A stretch of DNA of 64,000 nt from an uncultured Schlesneria sp. (lineage in GTDB: Bacteria; Planctomycetota; Planctomycetia; Planctomycetales; Planctomycetaceae). The notes beneath the pieces were generated by a model, which searched no databases, was not told the DNA's origin, and saw only the letters and a list, made by a program, of their open reading frames with translations. Where the stretch lies: NCBI GenBank assembly GCA_903904835.1, contig CAIVEI010000070.1, positions 93,694 to 157,693 on the forward strand, read 5' to 3'. A program made the translations under genes and the position numbers. Positions 19,138-27,580 of the stretch are shown here, piece after piece. How positions within the stretch are numbered: the stretch's first letter is position 1; the number at the start of each line of letters is the position of its first letter.

Positions 19138-19707
19138 GACGGATCTTTCAGAACTGGGCATGCGGAAAATCACGCCTGTTTCAACAAGCGAATCGACTTG
19201 ATCGTTTGTGTTCAACGCATTTTGAATGAGACACGCACGATGCGTGCCAACCCGACGGATTCATCGTTTAGCCCGAAGCCAACGGCGCAGATGGATCGGC
19301 GTTCAGTCGATTTCTTCGTCCGTTGCCGCAGGCCTGATTCGTTGCAATGCCCGAGCGAGAAATGACACCTCGGCTGACGGCAATCTCGCCGCCTGACCCG
19401 CTTCTCTGCGAGGCGCGGTTAAACGATGGCGGACGATACGTTGTTTTATCGCGCCGAAATCCGTCCAGGGAAAACACGGAAGTCATGCCAAACCCTCCGG
19501 CCGAATTCGTTACCCGCTTGTAGACGCACCTCGAGTTTCCATTCACAAGCTGGTCAAAAATGTTTCACATGGTCGAGATCGGGCCAGCAAATCGTCGTGA
19601 AAGCGAAACCGATCGCCAGCCGACTCGGTCGTCGAACTGCATCCCAGTATGGTATATCTCAATGCCATCGCTCGTCGGTCATACACATTCTTTTGAGGAG
19701 TCTTCCT

Positions 19708-20454
19708 ATGCACGCGGTTGATCTGAGTCGAGCCCCCTTCTTCAGTTCGTTTGTTGTCCTGGGTGTTTTTGCCCATGTACTAGTCTCGGTGGCGGAGGAA
19801 TCTCCGGTCGTTACCAAAGACGATATCGAAGGAACCGGACCTGGATGGAAAACTCTCAGTGAGTCGGATTTCATGAATGTGAACACGGATGCTGATACGT
19901 GGACTTGGAGCGAGACGGGAGTCCACTGTAAGGGGACTCCCGTTGGCGTGACTCGATCTGTGAAGAAATATAAGAACTTTGAAATCGTCGCGGATTGGAA
20001 ACATCTTCGATCGGGCGGCAATTCAGGGATCTTCCTGTGGGCTTCGGATGAAGCGTTAACAGGATTGAAACCAAACCAGTTGCCACCCGGTGGGATCGAA
20101 GTTCAGGTTCTTGATCATGGGTATGCCGAACAATACGAGAAACAAACGGGAAAGAAGCCAGACTGGTTTACCACTCACGGCGATGTCTTTCCGGTTGGTA
20201 AATCGGATATGACCCCGTTTCCACCCACCGCCCCAGATAAGAAGCGAAGCTTCCCGAAAAAGAATCTCAGCAAGGGAATTAACGAATGGAACCACTACTA
20301 CGTCAGGGCGATTGATGGGGAAGTTCGGTTGTGGGTGAACGGCGAGCAAGTCTCGGGAGGCAAGAACTGCAAGCCGGACAACGGATATCTATGTCTTGAA
20401 TCTGAAGGCTCCCCCATCGAGTTTAAAGGGCTGAAGATTCGAGAGCTGCCGTAA
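19708..20454 (+). CDS. Secreted DUF1080 (3-keto-disaccharide hydrolase-like) protein
   Basis: The 248-residue protein has a signal peptide ending near VSVAEES. A concanavalin-like DUF1080 domain follows: WKTLSESDFMNVNTDADTWT, VTRSVKKYKNFEIVADWKH, GGNSGIFLWASDE, and WNHYYVRAIDGEVRLWVNGE. Members act on or bind sugars outside the cytoplasm and are numerous in planctomycetes. The start at 19708 is supported by GAGGAG eight bases upstream; the frame extends back to 19426 but without a site or signal peptide. Confidence 0.88.
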   Translation: MHAVDLSRAPFFSSFVVLGVFAHVLVSVAEESPVVTKDDIEGTGPGWKTLSESDFMNVNTDADTWTWSETGVHCKGTPVGVTRSVKKYKNFEIVADWKHLRSGGNSGIFLWASDEALTGLKPNQLPPGGIEVQVLDHGYAEQYEKQTGKKPDWFTTHGDVFPVGKSDMTPFPPTAPDKKRSFPKKNLSKGINEWNHYYVRAIDGEVRLWVNGEQVSGGKNCKPDNGYLCLESEGSPIEFKGLKIRELP

Positions 20455-20515
20455 GCCAGCTTGCGGCGTTAAAGTTCGAGCCTTGTGCCAATGCATCGGA
20501 CATCTTCAGGGTTTC

Positions 20516-20938
20516 TGCAAAAGTAGCCATCATCACTCCGAGGCTGTCAGTTTTTGTAAAGTAAGAATGGTAAGCCACAACCCGTAGCATGGGCTTCAGC
20601 CCGTGCGACACAACATCGTGTGCGGGCTAAAGCCCACACTACAAAAACTGACAGCCTCTCCGCGTGATGAGCATGTGTCGGAAACGATACAAGCATTGCC
20701 CACGCATCGGGGCAGATACTTCATTCGATTTCCTGAATTTGAAAACATGGTGTTTGGTATTCGCCTGGCTCTCGAACGATGCTCATCACCCGGAAAGGCT
20801 GTCAGTTTTTGTAGTGTGGGCTTTAGCCCGCACACGATGTTGTGTCGCACGGGCTGAGAAGCCCATGCTACGAGTTGTGGCTGACCATTCTCAACTTACA
20901 AAAACTGACAGCCTCGGAGCGATGATGGCTACTTTGTC
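20516..20938. repeat. Large inverted repeat, two MITE-like units head to head
   Basis: Arms of about 157 bases (20516-20672 and 20780-20938) are near-perfect inverted copies around a spacer of about 107 bases. Each arm is itself bounded by short inverted ends (GGCTGTCAGTTTTTGTA and TACAAAAACTGACAGCC), so each looks like a non-autonomous element of about 120 bases. The block CCCGTGCGACACAACATCGT lies inside. Both strands show a mirrored short open frame in this repeat that is not a gene. A shortened copy is at 10473-10530. Confidence 0.85.
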
Positions 20939-21173
20939 TGAAGCGAAGCCTTCCTGGAGTCTTCGGAGGCGCAGTGGCTTCGCTCTTTTTGACGCACTTG
21001 AAGAACACTGGGTGATCGAAGACGGTCATCCAGTGGCGCGTTAATCATAGGGCTTTGACATGGTACAACGGTGTCATTGTCGTTATTTCCCAATAACCAA
21101 TAAGTTGACTCGCTCGTCAAGATTCGTCACCTTTGTCTTCGAACGTTAAGACATTCCAGCTCGAGGATCTTTC

Positions 21174-22724
21174 ATGTCGCGTCTGCTCTCCCTGTCAAAT
21201 CGACGTTGTTTGCTGTTTCTGGCCTGTCTCTGTTCCCTATCCTGGTCAACGGCATTCGCCGCTCCATTGCAGGGAACGATCGAAGAAGTCTCGGTGGAAG
21301 AGAAGTCGATTACGGTCAAACTCAATGGAAAGAACGAAGAATCAAGGACTTTCAATCTGGCCCCGAAAGCCGTCATCACAATCAATGGAAAGAAAGGTGA
21401 CCTGTCTGACATCGAAGAAGGCCAGGCAGTCACGGTGGTCGTGAACTCCGCCGATCTGGCGACAAAACTCACAGTCAAATCGGCCAAGACCTCGCCAGCG
21501 AAAAAGACGAGTCCACGTCCGCTGATGGAAGACAAGAGTCCGGATTCTGATGCCTCGGAATCTGGGTTCTGGCCTCAACACCGCGGCCCCAATCGGGATA
21601 ACATTTCAAAGGAAACGGGACTGCTCGATTCGTGGCCGAACGGAGGCCCGAAACTGGCCTGGCAACAAAAAGGGCTGGGTGACGGTTACTCGTCAGTTTC
21701 AATATCGCATGGAAAACTCTACACGATGGGGAATCAGGGGGACGATGAAATGCTATTGGCAATGGACGCTGCCAATGGTCGCCCACTTTGGTCCACGAAG
21801 ACTGGCGGGCGAGCCTACCGTGAAGGGCAGGGGAACGGCCCCCGAGGAACTCCCACCGTCGACGATGATCGCGTTTACGCTCTTGGTGCCAACGGCGATC
21901 TGATATGTGTCGGAGCCAACAAGGGAGAAGTTGTCTGGCAGAAAAATATTCTGAACGATTATGGCGGCAATAATATTCAATGGGGGATCAGTGAATCCGT
22001 GTTGATCGACGGACAGAATCTGATCTGTTCTCCTGGTGGCAAACGGGCCACGATGGCGGCGATCGACAAGATGACAGGCCGAGAAGTCTGGACTTGCGTC
22101 GTCCAGGAGGCTCCGTCAGCGGCCTATTCCTCCCCCATTGTTGTCGATTACCAAGGCGAACGGATGTATGTGAACTTTGTTCATACGGCCGTCGTCGCGG
22201 TTCGCGCGAAAGATGGCAACGTGCTGTGGGGTCATACTCAATCCGCGAATGGAACAGCCAATTGTTCGACGCCGCTCTATTCGGATGGCCATGTCTTCAC
22301 CGCTTCGGGATATGACACTGGTTGTGCACTGTTCAAACTGGCGAAAGGTGGAAAAGCGAAACTGGAATACGCAAACAAAGATATGAAGAACCATCATGGA
22401 GGAATGGTTCTGATCGATGGATACCTTTACGGATTTGACGAGCAAATTCTGAAATGCCTGGAACTGAAGACGGGCAAAGTCCAATGGAAAGATCGGTCTG
22501 TCGGCAAAGGATCACTCACGTACGCTGACGGCCATCTTTACCTGCGCAGTGAAACCGGACCTGTTGCCCTTTGCGTCGCCTCAAACAAGCGATACGAAGA
22601 GAAAGGTCGCTTTAATCCGGCTGGACGAAGCGATAAATCCGCATGGTCACACCCCGTCGTTTGCGACGGACGATTATTCCTGAGAGACATGGACTCGATC
22701 GCCGTTTATGAAATCAAGAATTAG
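21174..22724 (+). CDS. Secreted PQQ-like beta-propeller protein with an extra N-terminal domain
   Basis: The 516-residue protein has a signal peptide (LLFLACLCSLSWSTAFA). A small all-beta domain of about 80 residues follows (GTIEEVSVEEKSITVKLNG, with IEEGQAVTVVV), then a Ser/Pro/Lys linker. The propeller begins at FWPQHRGPNRDNISKETGLL. The propeller is a paralogue of the one at 999-2234 and shares the WPQ-RGP opening and blade motifs. The extra domain resembles small beta-barrel DUF5666-like modules. Role unknown; likely exported. Confidence 0.85.
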   Translation: MSRLLSLSNRRCLLFLACLCSLSWSTAFAAPLQGTIEEVSVEEKSITVKLNGKNEESRTFNLAPKAVITINGKKGDLSDIEEGQAVTVVVNSADLATKLTVKSAKTSPAKKTSPRPLMEDKSPDSDASESGFWPQHRGPNRDNISKETGLLDSWPNGGPKLAWQQKGLGDGYSSVSISHGKLYTMGNQGDDEMLLAMDAANGRPLWSTKTGGRAYREGQGNGPRGTPTVDDDRVYALGANGDLICVGANKGEVVWQKNILNDYGGNNIQWGISESVLIDGQNLICSPGGKRATMAAIDKMTGREVWTCVVQEAPSAAYSSPIVVDYQGERMYVNFVHTAVVAVRAKDGNVLWGHTQSANGTANCSTPLYSDGHVFTASGYDTGCALFKLAKGGKAKLEYANKDMKNHHGGMVLIDGYLYGFDEQILKCLELKTGKVQWKDRSVGKGSLTYADGHLYLRSETGPVALCVASNKRYEEKGRFNPAGRSDKSAWSHPVVCDGRLFLRDMDSIAVYEIKN

Positions 22725-22755
22725 TATCGGCCACTCTTGAAAAAAGTAGCGTTCT

Positions 22756-23778
22756 GTGACCATCGATTTTAATTGCCCTCATTGCGACAAGTTGCTGAAG
22801 ACATCGGAAGACAAATCGGGTCGGCAGGCAAAGTGCCCAGGCTGCGGTGAAGTCATTGCTATTCCAGGAACAAGAGAACTCGAGACTGACTCAACGTTGC
22901 CGGCTCAGGCTGTTCAAGATGCCCCGTTAAACAAGCCAATGAAGCTTCCCACGACGCCTGGAGACACCAGGCCTTGCCGAGCGTGTGGTGAAACGATCAA
23001 GGCGGCTGCAATCCGCTGCCGATTCTGTGGCGAAGTTTTTCAATCCCGAGAAGCGGCGCGGGGAAGACCGAGTGGCTATCGGGAAATGCGTCCGTTTTCG
23101 CCTGGTGAAATCATTTCGGAAGCCTGGCGAATTTTTGCGGATCGAATGGGACTGCTGATCGGGTCTTTTCTCGCGATGTCAATCATTTCCACGATGGCGT
23201 TCTTCGTGGGTGGGATGCCATTTACGATTGCGAATGCTCTGTTCGACCAGGGCAAAACGCAGGAAGGGGCCGTCGTGGCCGGCGTCGGAGTTGTCACCAT
23301 GATCATCGCCATGGGATTCCTGTTCTACATTCAATCCGGTTATCTGGTCATGCAAGTGAAAACAGCTCGGGAGCAACCGGCAGAATTCGGTGATCTCTTT
23401 GCTGGAGGTCGTTTTTTCTTGCGATTGTTATTGTGTTCGCTTTTGTTTGGATTGATGCTGAATATTGGAACTGTGGCCTGCATTATTCCAGGCTTGCTGT
23501 TGGGGATCATGTTCTGGCCATTTGCCCACGTTCTTGTCGACGAGGATCAACCTGGCATCGCAAGTCTGAACCGCGCGAAAGAGCTGACCGACGGCAACTG
23601 GGGTTCGATTTTTATCGTGCTGATTTTCTCGCTCGCCTGCATGATTGCAGGCTTTTTCGCCTGCGGCCTCGGACTGATTGTCGCCATCCCCTTTACGCAA
23701 GTTTTATATGCAGTCACCTACGACCGCATGACATGTCAGCCCGCTCTGAGTCAGCCGAATTCTGACGACAAGTCGTAA
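22756..23778 (+). CDS. Zinc-ribbon multi-pass membrane protein
   Basis: The 340-residue protein starts at GTG 22756. It carries two zinc ribbons: CPHC with CPGCGEVI near the N terminus, and CRACGETIKAAAIRCRFCG around residue 75. A linker and four to five hydrophobic segments follow (for example LIGSFLAMSIISTMAFFVGG, LFGLMLNIGTVACIIPGLLL, IFIVLIFSLACMIAGFFACG). The membrane part resembles the DUF4013/glycerophosphodiesterase-membrane-domain type found fused to zinc ribbons. It is 31 bases after the propeller gene, so they are probably cotranscribed. Function unknown. Confidence 0.75.
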   Translation: MTIDFNCPHCDKLLKTSEDKSGRQAKCPGCGEVIAIPGTRELETDSTLPAQAVQDAPLNKPMKLPTTPGDTRPCRACGETIKAAAIRCRFCGEVFQSREAARGRPSGYREMRPFSPGEIISEAWRIFADRMGLLIGSFLAMSIISTMAFFVGGMPFTIANALFDQGKTQEGAVVAGVGVVTMIIAMGFLFYIQSGYLVMQVKTAREQPAEFGDLFAGGRFFLRLLLCSLLFGLMLNIGTVACIIPGLLLGIMFWPFAHVLVDEDQPGIASLNRAKELTDGNWGSIFIVLIFSLACMIAGFFACGLGLIVAIPFTQVLYAVTYDRMTCQPALSQPNSDDKS

Positions 23779-23855
23779 TTTATGACCCGCTCAATCGAAG
23801 TATCAGGTCAATCGAAGTATCAGGATCATGTTCTGCGAGACTTCATCTTATGATC

Positions 23856-24512
23856 TTATTGCAGCGGATGCTGGAGCAGAAAATTTCGGACTTTCTGGAT
23901 TAACCCTCGAAGATCGCTTTCATTCAGAGGGGGTTGTTTATTGTACGCACAATGATTCCCCTGACGCAGTATCGTTTCGCTGTTCATTACGGCGATTTTC
24001 GTGAAAATCTCCGATTTCGCCAATGAGCGCAACATGACTTCAATCGCCGGTCTTTCAGATGCCGTGGAGTGATGGACCCGATAGATGCTGCGGAGATGTT
24101 CTTCAAATACGGCGCGGCAAATTACACCTGCGGCAAGACAATGTCCTTGATCTAGCAGTTCGTCTGCCTGTTGCAACAGACTCGTGAACTCGTCCTTGAA
24201 AAAAAGGCTCTCAATATTGTCCAGAAGCCCGTGATCCAATGCGCCGCGTAATGACTCTAAGGCTCCCAACATGCTTTTGCAGCGAAATACGGTTAAAAAA
24301 AGGCTGTTATCCTTGAATGGGTCGGCATACGAAATCGCCTTGTCCCCAATCAATCTGATGACGTTGCGACAATCAGACAGCCATTTGGACACTGCTTCAG
24401 GATCGACGACCCCGTGGTGTTTACCGTTCGCAGCGGAAATTTCCGCCAAGATTTTGCGTCCGTCAGAAATTGCGGCTTCGGTAGCAAGCCTGATTTGAAA
24501 TCTTGCGGACAT
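23856..24512 (-). CDS. HEPN-like helical protein
   Basis: The 218-residue protein is mostly helical. The segment ADELLDQGHCLAAGVICRAV followed by FEEHLRSIYR resembles the core helix of DUF4145/HEPN-like proteins. The C-terminal piece LRQGNHCAYNKQPPLNESDL resembles the RN-x4-H region of HEPN proteins, but the exact RxxxxH is not clear here. HEPN proteins are often toxins or defence effectors; no partner nucleotidyltransferase is adjacent on this strand. The call is tentative. Confidence 0.45.
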   Translation of the reverse strand: MSARFQIRLATEAAISDGRKILAEISAANGKHHGVVDPEAVSKWLSDCRNVIRLIGDKAISYADPFKDNSLFLTVFRCKSMLGALESLRGALDHGLLDNIESLFFKDEFTSLLQQADELLDQGHCLAAGVICRAVFEEHLRSIYRVHHSTASERPAIEVMLRSLAKSEIFTKIAVMNSETILRQGNHCAYNKQPPLNESDLRGLIQKVRNFLLQHPLQ

Positions 24513-24815
24513 TTGAGCGAATGCTCCGAGGAACGATCATTCATTTTGCGGTAGGGTTGACCCCTTTCCGTGGCGAAAAATACCAATCGCAAATGAGCCG
24601 CTCAAGTCTGATTCATGGTTTTTCCAAAAACATGGAGCCATGACCCGCATAATCGGTCAACGGTGGCCGTAGGATCGATACAATGCGACAAAATTCCACC
24701 GTAATTGCGGTGTTAGTGATCCTTCTGTGCAGTACACCAGACACAGGCCGCCGTGTTGGCCCCTTCTCAATCACCATTCAGAAACGCGAATCTCGAGATG
24801 GGAGCCTCGGCGCAT
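24513..24815. other. Intergenic, no gene seen
   Basis: About 300 bases between two minus-strand genes. No RNA gene, terminator or repeat could be supported. Confidence 0.3.
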
Positions 24816-25160
24816 TTAGTCGTGATTCAGATCAGCTTTTTTCTTCGCAGCCTTTGGTTTCCAGGGGACTTTGGCGGCGGCGAGCTTCTTTTTATCGTTG
24901 TATTTCTTTTGAAGTTCGGCTTTGGATTGCACGCCGGCAACAAAAGCTCGAATTTGTGTCCTTGTGTCCACGTTCGTCTTGCCGACCCAATCGAGTACAG
25001 CAGGAAGGTGGAAGTTTTGTGACGTTGTTCCGTGGATCAGAGCAAACGGCATGTTGTGTGAGCGCATTAATTCAGCGAGCGATTTTAGCGTGTTCGACGC
25101 CTCTAAAAGCTCGTCCGCGATCGCTTCAAATTTTTCAGGTGTGTGTTCTTGTCTAGCCAT
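24816..25160 (-). CDS. Small protein of unknown function with a Lys/Ala-rich tail
   Basis: The 114-residue product is helical at the N terminus (PEKFEAIADELLEASNTLKS) and ends in a lysine-rich tail (KPKAAKKKADLNHD) that could bind nucleic acid. No family is recognised. Its base composition is slightly lower in GC than the neighbours. It sits at the left edge of the accessory region. Confidence 0.5.
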   Translation of the reverse strand: MARQEHTPEKFEAIADELLEASNTLKSLAELMRSHNMPFALIHGTTSQNFHLPAVLDWVGKTNVDTRTQIRAFVAGVQSKAELQKKYNDKKKLAAAKVPWKPKAAKKKADLNHD

Positions 25161-25666
25161 ACGAGTGATTAGACCGGAACGCTCGCCGATTGAGTACTTG
25201 CATTTGGCTTTATGTTCTTATTTTTATAAAAATAAATGTAAAAAGATGTGATTTTTTTGGTTCGGTCTGCTGTCGCGTGGCTGGCGTTTTGATCGCAATA
25301 GCATACCTCATAGAGCGTTGTGAAACAAATGGATCGATGGAGAAACGATTTCAGGTTTCTGGTCGTAGTTTTGCCGCAAGTGAGAAAAGTCGACTTGGTT
25401 CACTTCAAATCCATCATCTGGGCAACGATGCCGTCGCGGTCTCGTGACCGATTGCCAAGCGGCCAGTCATCAGGCGACCACGAAGGACCCAGCGCGGGCT
25501 TCGCCCTCAACCCAATCACCAGATGAATTTGAACCACGAAAAACACGAAAAAAGAACAGTTGAGGCGAGCCGGGCGTCAGCCCCCGGACTCTTTTTTCGG
25601 CGAATACGGACTGCCGGTCGATTGACACAAACCACCCCGCGTTTGAAGGGGGCATTCCGGAAATGC

Positions 25667-25749
25667 GTTCTCATACGAAGACACGAAGGCACGAAGTGAA
25701 GAATTTGATTGTTTATCTTCTTCGTGGCTTCGTGCCTTCGTGTGAGAAC
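25667..25749. repeat. Large hairpin built of ACGAAG units
   Basis: Arms of 30 bases (25667-25696 and 25720-25749) pair with about three mismatches around a 23-base A/T-rich loop. Each arm is made of repeats of CACGAAG/GACGAAG. Upstream, 25530-25560 holds the related phrase CCACGAAAAACACGAAAAAA. It lies within 760 bases (25161-25924) that contain no gene I can support. Confidence 0.75.
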
Positions 25750-25776
25750 ATCTTTTCTTAAGACCACGAATGCAGT

Positions 25777-25865
25777 GACCGTCCCTGTTGATGACAGTTT
25801 CGGGCGGATTGCAGACGAGGCAGATTTCAATTGACGTTCGCACCAGTTCCGCCGACAATCGAGAT
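25777..25865. repeat. Leader region shared with 26632-26721
   Basis: This block upstream of the VapB-like gene is similar to 26632-26721 upstream of the small gene at 26722. Shared phrases include TTGCGAATT-like GGCGGATTGCAGACGAGGCA against GGCGAATTGAAAACGGGGCG, and CCGCCGACAATCGA against CTGCCGACAATCGA. Both copies end just before the start codon, so they are probably duplicated promoter/operator regions of related gene pairs. Confidence 0.65.
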
Positions 25866-25924
25866 AAAATTAACGCGTGAGTCGCGTAATTGATTGGCCT
25901 CTTTGGTCAGAAAGCGAGTGAAAA

Positions 25925-26173
25925 TTGACCATCGTGACGCTCGAACTACCAGACGACGTCGTTTTGCGAATTGAACGACGCGCCTCGGCACGCGGAGTCA
26001 CTCTCAATCAGCAGGTCACCGAATTACTCGACGCTTCGACGAGTGAAGACAGCGGGTCTGATCGCACAATCGCCATCCAGCGAATGAACGTATTGTTTGC
26101 GCAAGTCAGCGGATTCCGAGCCGAACCTCTGATTTCCCGCGAGGATCTATATGAGCGCCGAGTTCTTCATTGA
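25925..26173 (+). CDS. VapB/FitA-like ribbon-helix-helix antitoxin
   Basis: The 82-residue protein opens MTIVTLELPDDVVLRIERRA, the beta strand and helix of a ribbon-helix-helix antitoxin, with RGVTLNQQVTELLDAS as the second helix. The C-terminal tail would normally wrap the toxin. A TTG at 25925 was used; a GTG at 25934 is an alternative. The end overlaps the first 23 bases of a PIN-domain toxin start at 26151, as in vapBC operons, but that toxin is broken after 11 codons, leaving an orphan antitoxin. Confidence 0.75.
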   Translation: MTIVTLELPDDVVLRIERRASARGVTLNQQVTELLDASTSEDSGSDRTIAIQRMNVLFAQVSGFRAEPLISREDLYERRVLH

Positions 26174-26183
26174 TACGAACGTA
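26151..26183 (+). pseudogene. N-terminal stub of a VapC-like PIN toxin
   Basis: The first eleven codons read MSAEFFIDTNV, the first strand and first catalytic Asp of a PIN domain. The reading frame then turns into sequence with no PIN features (SFTEEMNHGQDGVTV). The other acidic residues of the PIN active site are absent. The toxin was probably cut off by a deletion or insertion next to the attachment-like repeat that begins at 26308. Confidence 0.6.
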
Positions 26184-26307
26184 TCTTTCACTGAGGAAAT
26201 GAACCACGGTCAGGACGGAGTAACAGTCAAAAACCCGTTTTTGCTGACGTTACGCCCGCGAGTCGCGGGAGAGGATGGATTAAAACCGACTGTTCTCCTC
26301 TACTCTC

Positions 26308-26390
26308 AACTTTCTCCGCTCTACTCTCTTTGCGGCGAAGCCGCAATGGGGCTGCTGGGATTCGAACCCAGAACCAAAGGATTATGAGTC
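26308..26390. repeat. Direct repeat containing the 3' half of tRNA-Met (attachment-site-like)
   Basis: This 83-base block matches 30401-30483 in the same orientation with about four differences. It includes the hairpin that follows the tRNA (TTGCGGCGAAGCCGCAA) and the 3' half of the tRNA (26347-26390, read on the minus strand). Similarity ends exactly after TTATGAGTC over the anticodon loop. This is the pattern left by a tyrosine recombinase using the anticodon loop as its crossover site. Confidence 0.85.
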
Positions 26391-26391
26391 A

Positions 26392-26589
26392 GTCGAATTC
26401 GTCCGAACGTATAGGCGAAAACAGCGATTTTCCAGACACTGGCCCCACCACTGGCCACAGCAGGTTAAAGTTGCTGATTCGGCAATCAATGCTGACGTGG
26501 CCAAGATCGTCAGCGCTTGGAAAAAGCTGGCAGAACCGCTGAAGCGAGCACTTCTGGCGCTGATCGACTCGGCGGGCGCGTCAAGTTAG
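26392..26589 (+). pseudogene. C-terminal remnant of a protein, possibly an integrase
   Basis: Directly beyond the half tRNA an open frame without a start ends at TAG 26587-26589. Its last 45 residues look genuine: INADVAKIVSAWKKLAEPLK, then RALLALIDSAGASS. I recall a similar W-x-x-L-P-x-x-I-(K/R)-x-x-(I/V)-L-A-(L/M)-(I/V) ending on some planctomycete tyrosine recombinases, which would suit a position next to an attachment site. No catalytic residues remain, so the identity is an inference. Confidence 0.3.
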
Positions 26590-26721
26590 GTTCAGTGACA
26601 ACGGGACGGACTCCGAACTTGCAAAGTTCGGAGACCGTTCCCGTTGACGGCAGTTTGAGGCGAATTGAAAACGGGGCGGATTTCAGTTGACCTTCTCGCA
26701 AATTCTGCCGACAATCGAAAT

Positions 26722-26925
26722 ATGTCCACAGAAACCATCACCACCGAAGTTACGAAACAACAGTTTGATGAACTCATCGCCAAACTGATGAGGGGCGAAC
26801 CTCGTGACCCCGAGGAAATGAGGAAGTCGCGCGAGCGGATGGACTTCATGCGCGAAGAGACAAGGAAGCGAGTCGGGACGGTGGAAGTTGCGGTCGATTT
26901 CATCCGCGAACTGCGCGACAAATGA
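26722..26925 (+). CDS. Small acidic/basic helical protein, antitoxin-like
   Basis: The 67-residue product (MSTETITTEVTKQQFDELIA, then charged helices with many Arg and Glu) has the size and composition of a type II antitoxin. Its upstream region is a copy of that of the VapB-like gene at 25925. Its stop overlaps an ATG (AAATGAGCCTC), which would begin a coupled partner reading MSL, but that frame stops after seven codons. It may therefore be another orphan antitoxin. Family not recognised. Confidence 0.5.
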   Translation: MSTETITTEVTKQQFDELIAKLMRGEPRDPEEMRKSRERMDFMREETRKRVGTVEVAVDFIRELRDK

Positions 26926-26930
26926 GCCTC

Positions 26931-27134
26931 TCACCCCGCCCGTGAGACTGGTGCCGGTGTGCTGAGGTATTCACGAACGGCCAATTGCATACGGTCAATT
27001 TCCGCGATAAAGCCGCTCGATGATAATCGGTAATTAACGGGGTTGGTTTCCACCGTGCGGAGTAACGCCAGTTGATTGTGAAGATGCCGAATTCGCTCAA
27101 GCGTTGTCGAGAGTTCGCTCTCATTGTTAATCAT
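26931..27134 (-). CDS. Small partner protein of the nucleotidyltransferase (antitoxin-like)
   Basis: The 67-residue protein starts at ATG 27134, overlapping the stop of the upstream nucleotidyltransferase by eight bases (ATGATTAA), which points to coupled translation. It is helical: ELSTTLERIRHLHNQLALLR, then SSGFIAEIDRMQLAVREYLS. I recall similar short proteins next to DUF6932-type nucleotidyltransferases. A longer in-frame extension to 27356 runs through the neighbour and is rejected. It is likely the antitoxin or a regulatory subunit of the pair. Confidence 0.6.
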   Translation of the reverse strand: MINNESELSTTLERIRHLHNQLALLRTVETNPVNYRLSSSGFIAEIDRMQLAVREYLSTPAPVSRAG

Positions 27135-27576
27135 TTGAGTTCTCCAAGATCTCGATGATCCCACGTCGGCCACCGTCACGTTTGGTTTGCCAGAATTCAA
27201 TTGTAGCCTGTTCGCCGCCAAAAGCAGCGGGTCTCCGAAGCCAAAACACGCTTGCGCCAAAATGAGAATCGGCTGTAGCGTGATCAAGGAGGAGCAACGT
27301 CTCAGAGTCACACGTCGACGCGTCAAACGTTTCGTCAAATACCATGAATACATCAATGTCGTTTGGTATCGATTTGCTCGTCACGAACGAGCCATAAACA
27401 ACAAATCGCGCGAGATGCCCAGTGCGGGCAGCAATTCTATAAATCCGTTCGAGTCGTTGAAACAAGAACCCGCGTTCACGATTCCAACTGCCGAACGCCG
27501 CCAAAATATCCTCAAGATTGGCGGAATGAATTCCATCGGGAAGGTCACCATTCAAGTTCAATGATGGGATCGCAAT
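27127..27576 (-). CDS. DUF6932-like nucleotidyltransferase-fold protein, apparent ATT start
   Basis: The 149-residue product begins (I)AIPSLNLNGDLPDGIHSANL, close to the usual start of DUF6932 proteins as I recall them. It then shows a polymerase-beta-like nucleotidyltransferase core: RFVVYGSFVTSKSIPNDIDV with G-S and D-x-D. The start codon appears to be ATT at 27576-27574, placed seven bases after GGAGG of a perfect Shine-Dalgarno sequence. The only earlier standard start is a GTG eleven codons upstream, before the ribosome-binding site. Such proteins occur in toxin-antitoxin-like pairs; the overlapping gene downstream is the likely partner. Confidence 0.65.
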   Translation of the reverse strand: MAIPSLNLNGDLPDGIHSANLEDILAAFGSWNRERGFLFQRLERIYRIAARTGHLARFVVYGSFVTSKSIPNDIDVFMVFDETFDASTCDSETLLLLDHATADSHFGASVFWLRRPAAFGGEQATIEFWQTKRDGGRRGIIEILENSND

Positions 27577-27580
27577 ATTA

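Noticed and set aside
20596..20857. Two mirrored open frames on opposite strands with the same first 18 residues
   Set aside because: They arise because the region is an inverted repeat; neither has a ribosome-binding site or a protein-like continuation.
26347..26390. The half tRNA as a functional tRNA gene
   Set aside because: Only the 3' half is present; the 5' acceptor, D arm and half the anticodon stem are missing. The same applies in reverse to 38476-38513.
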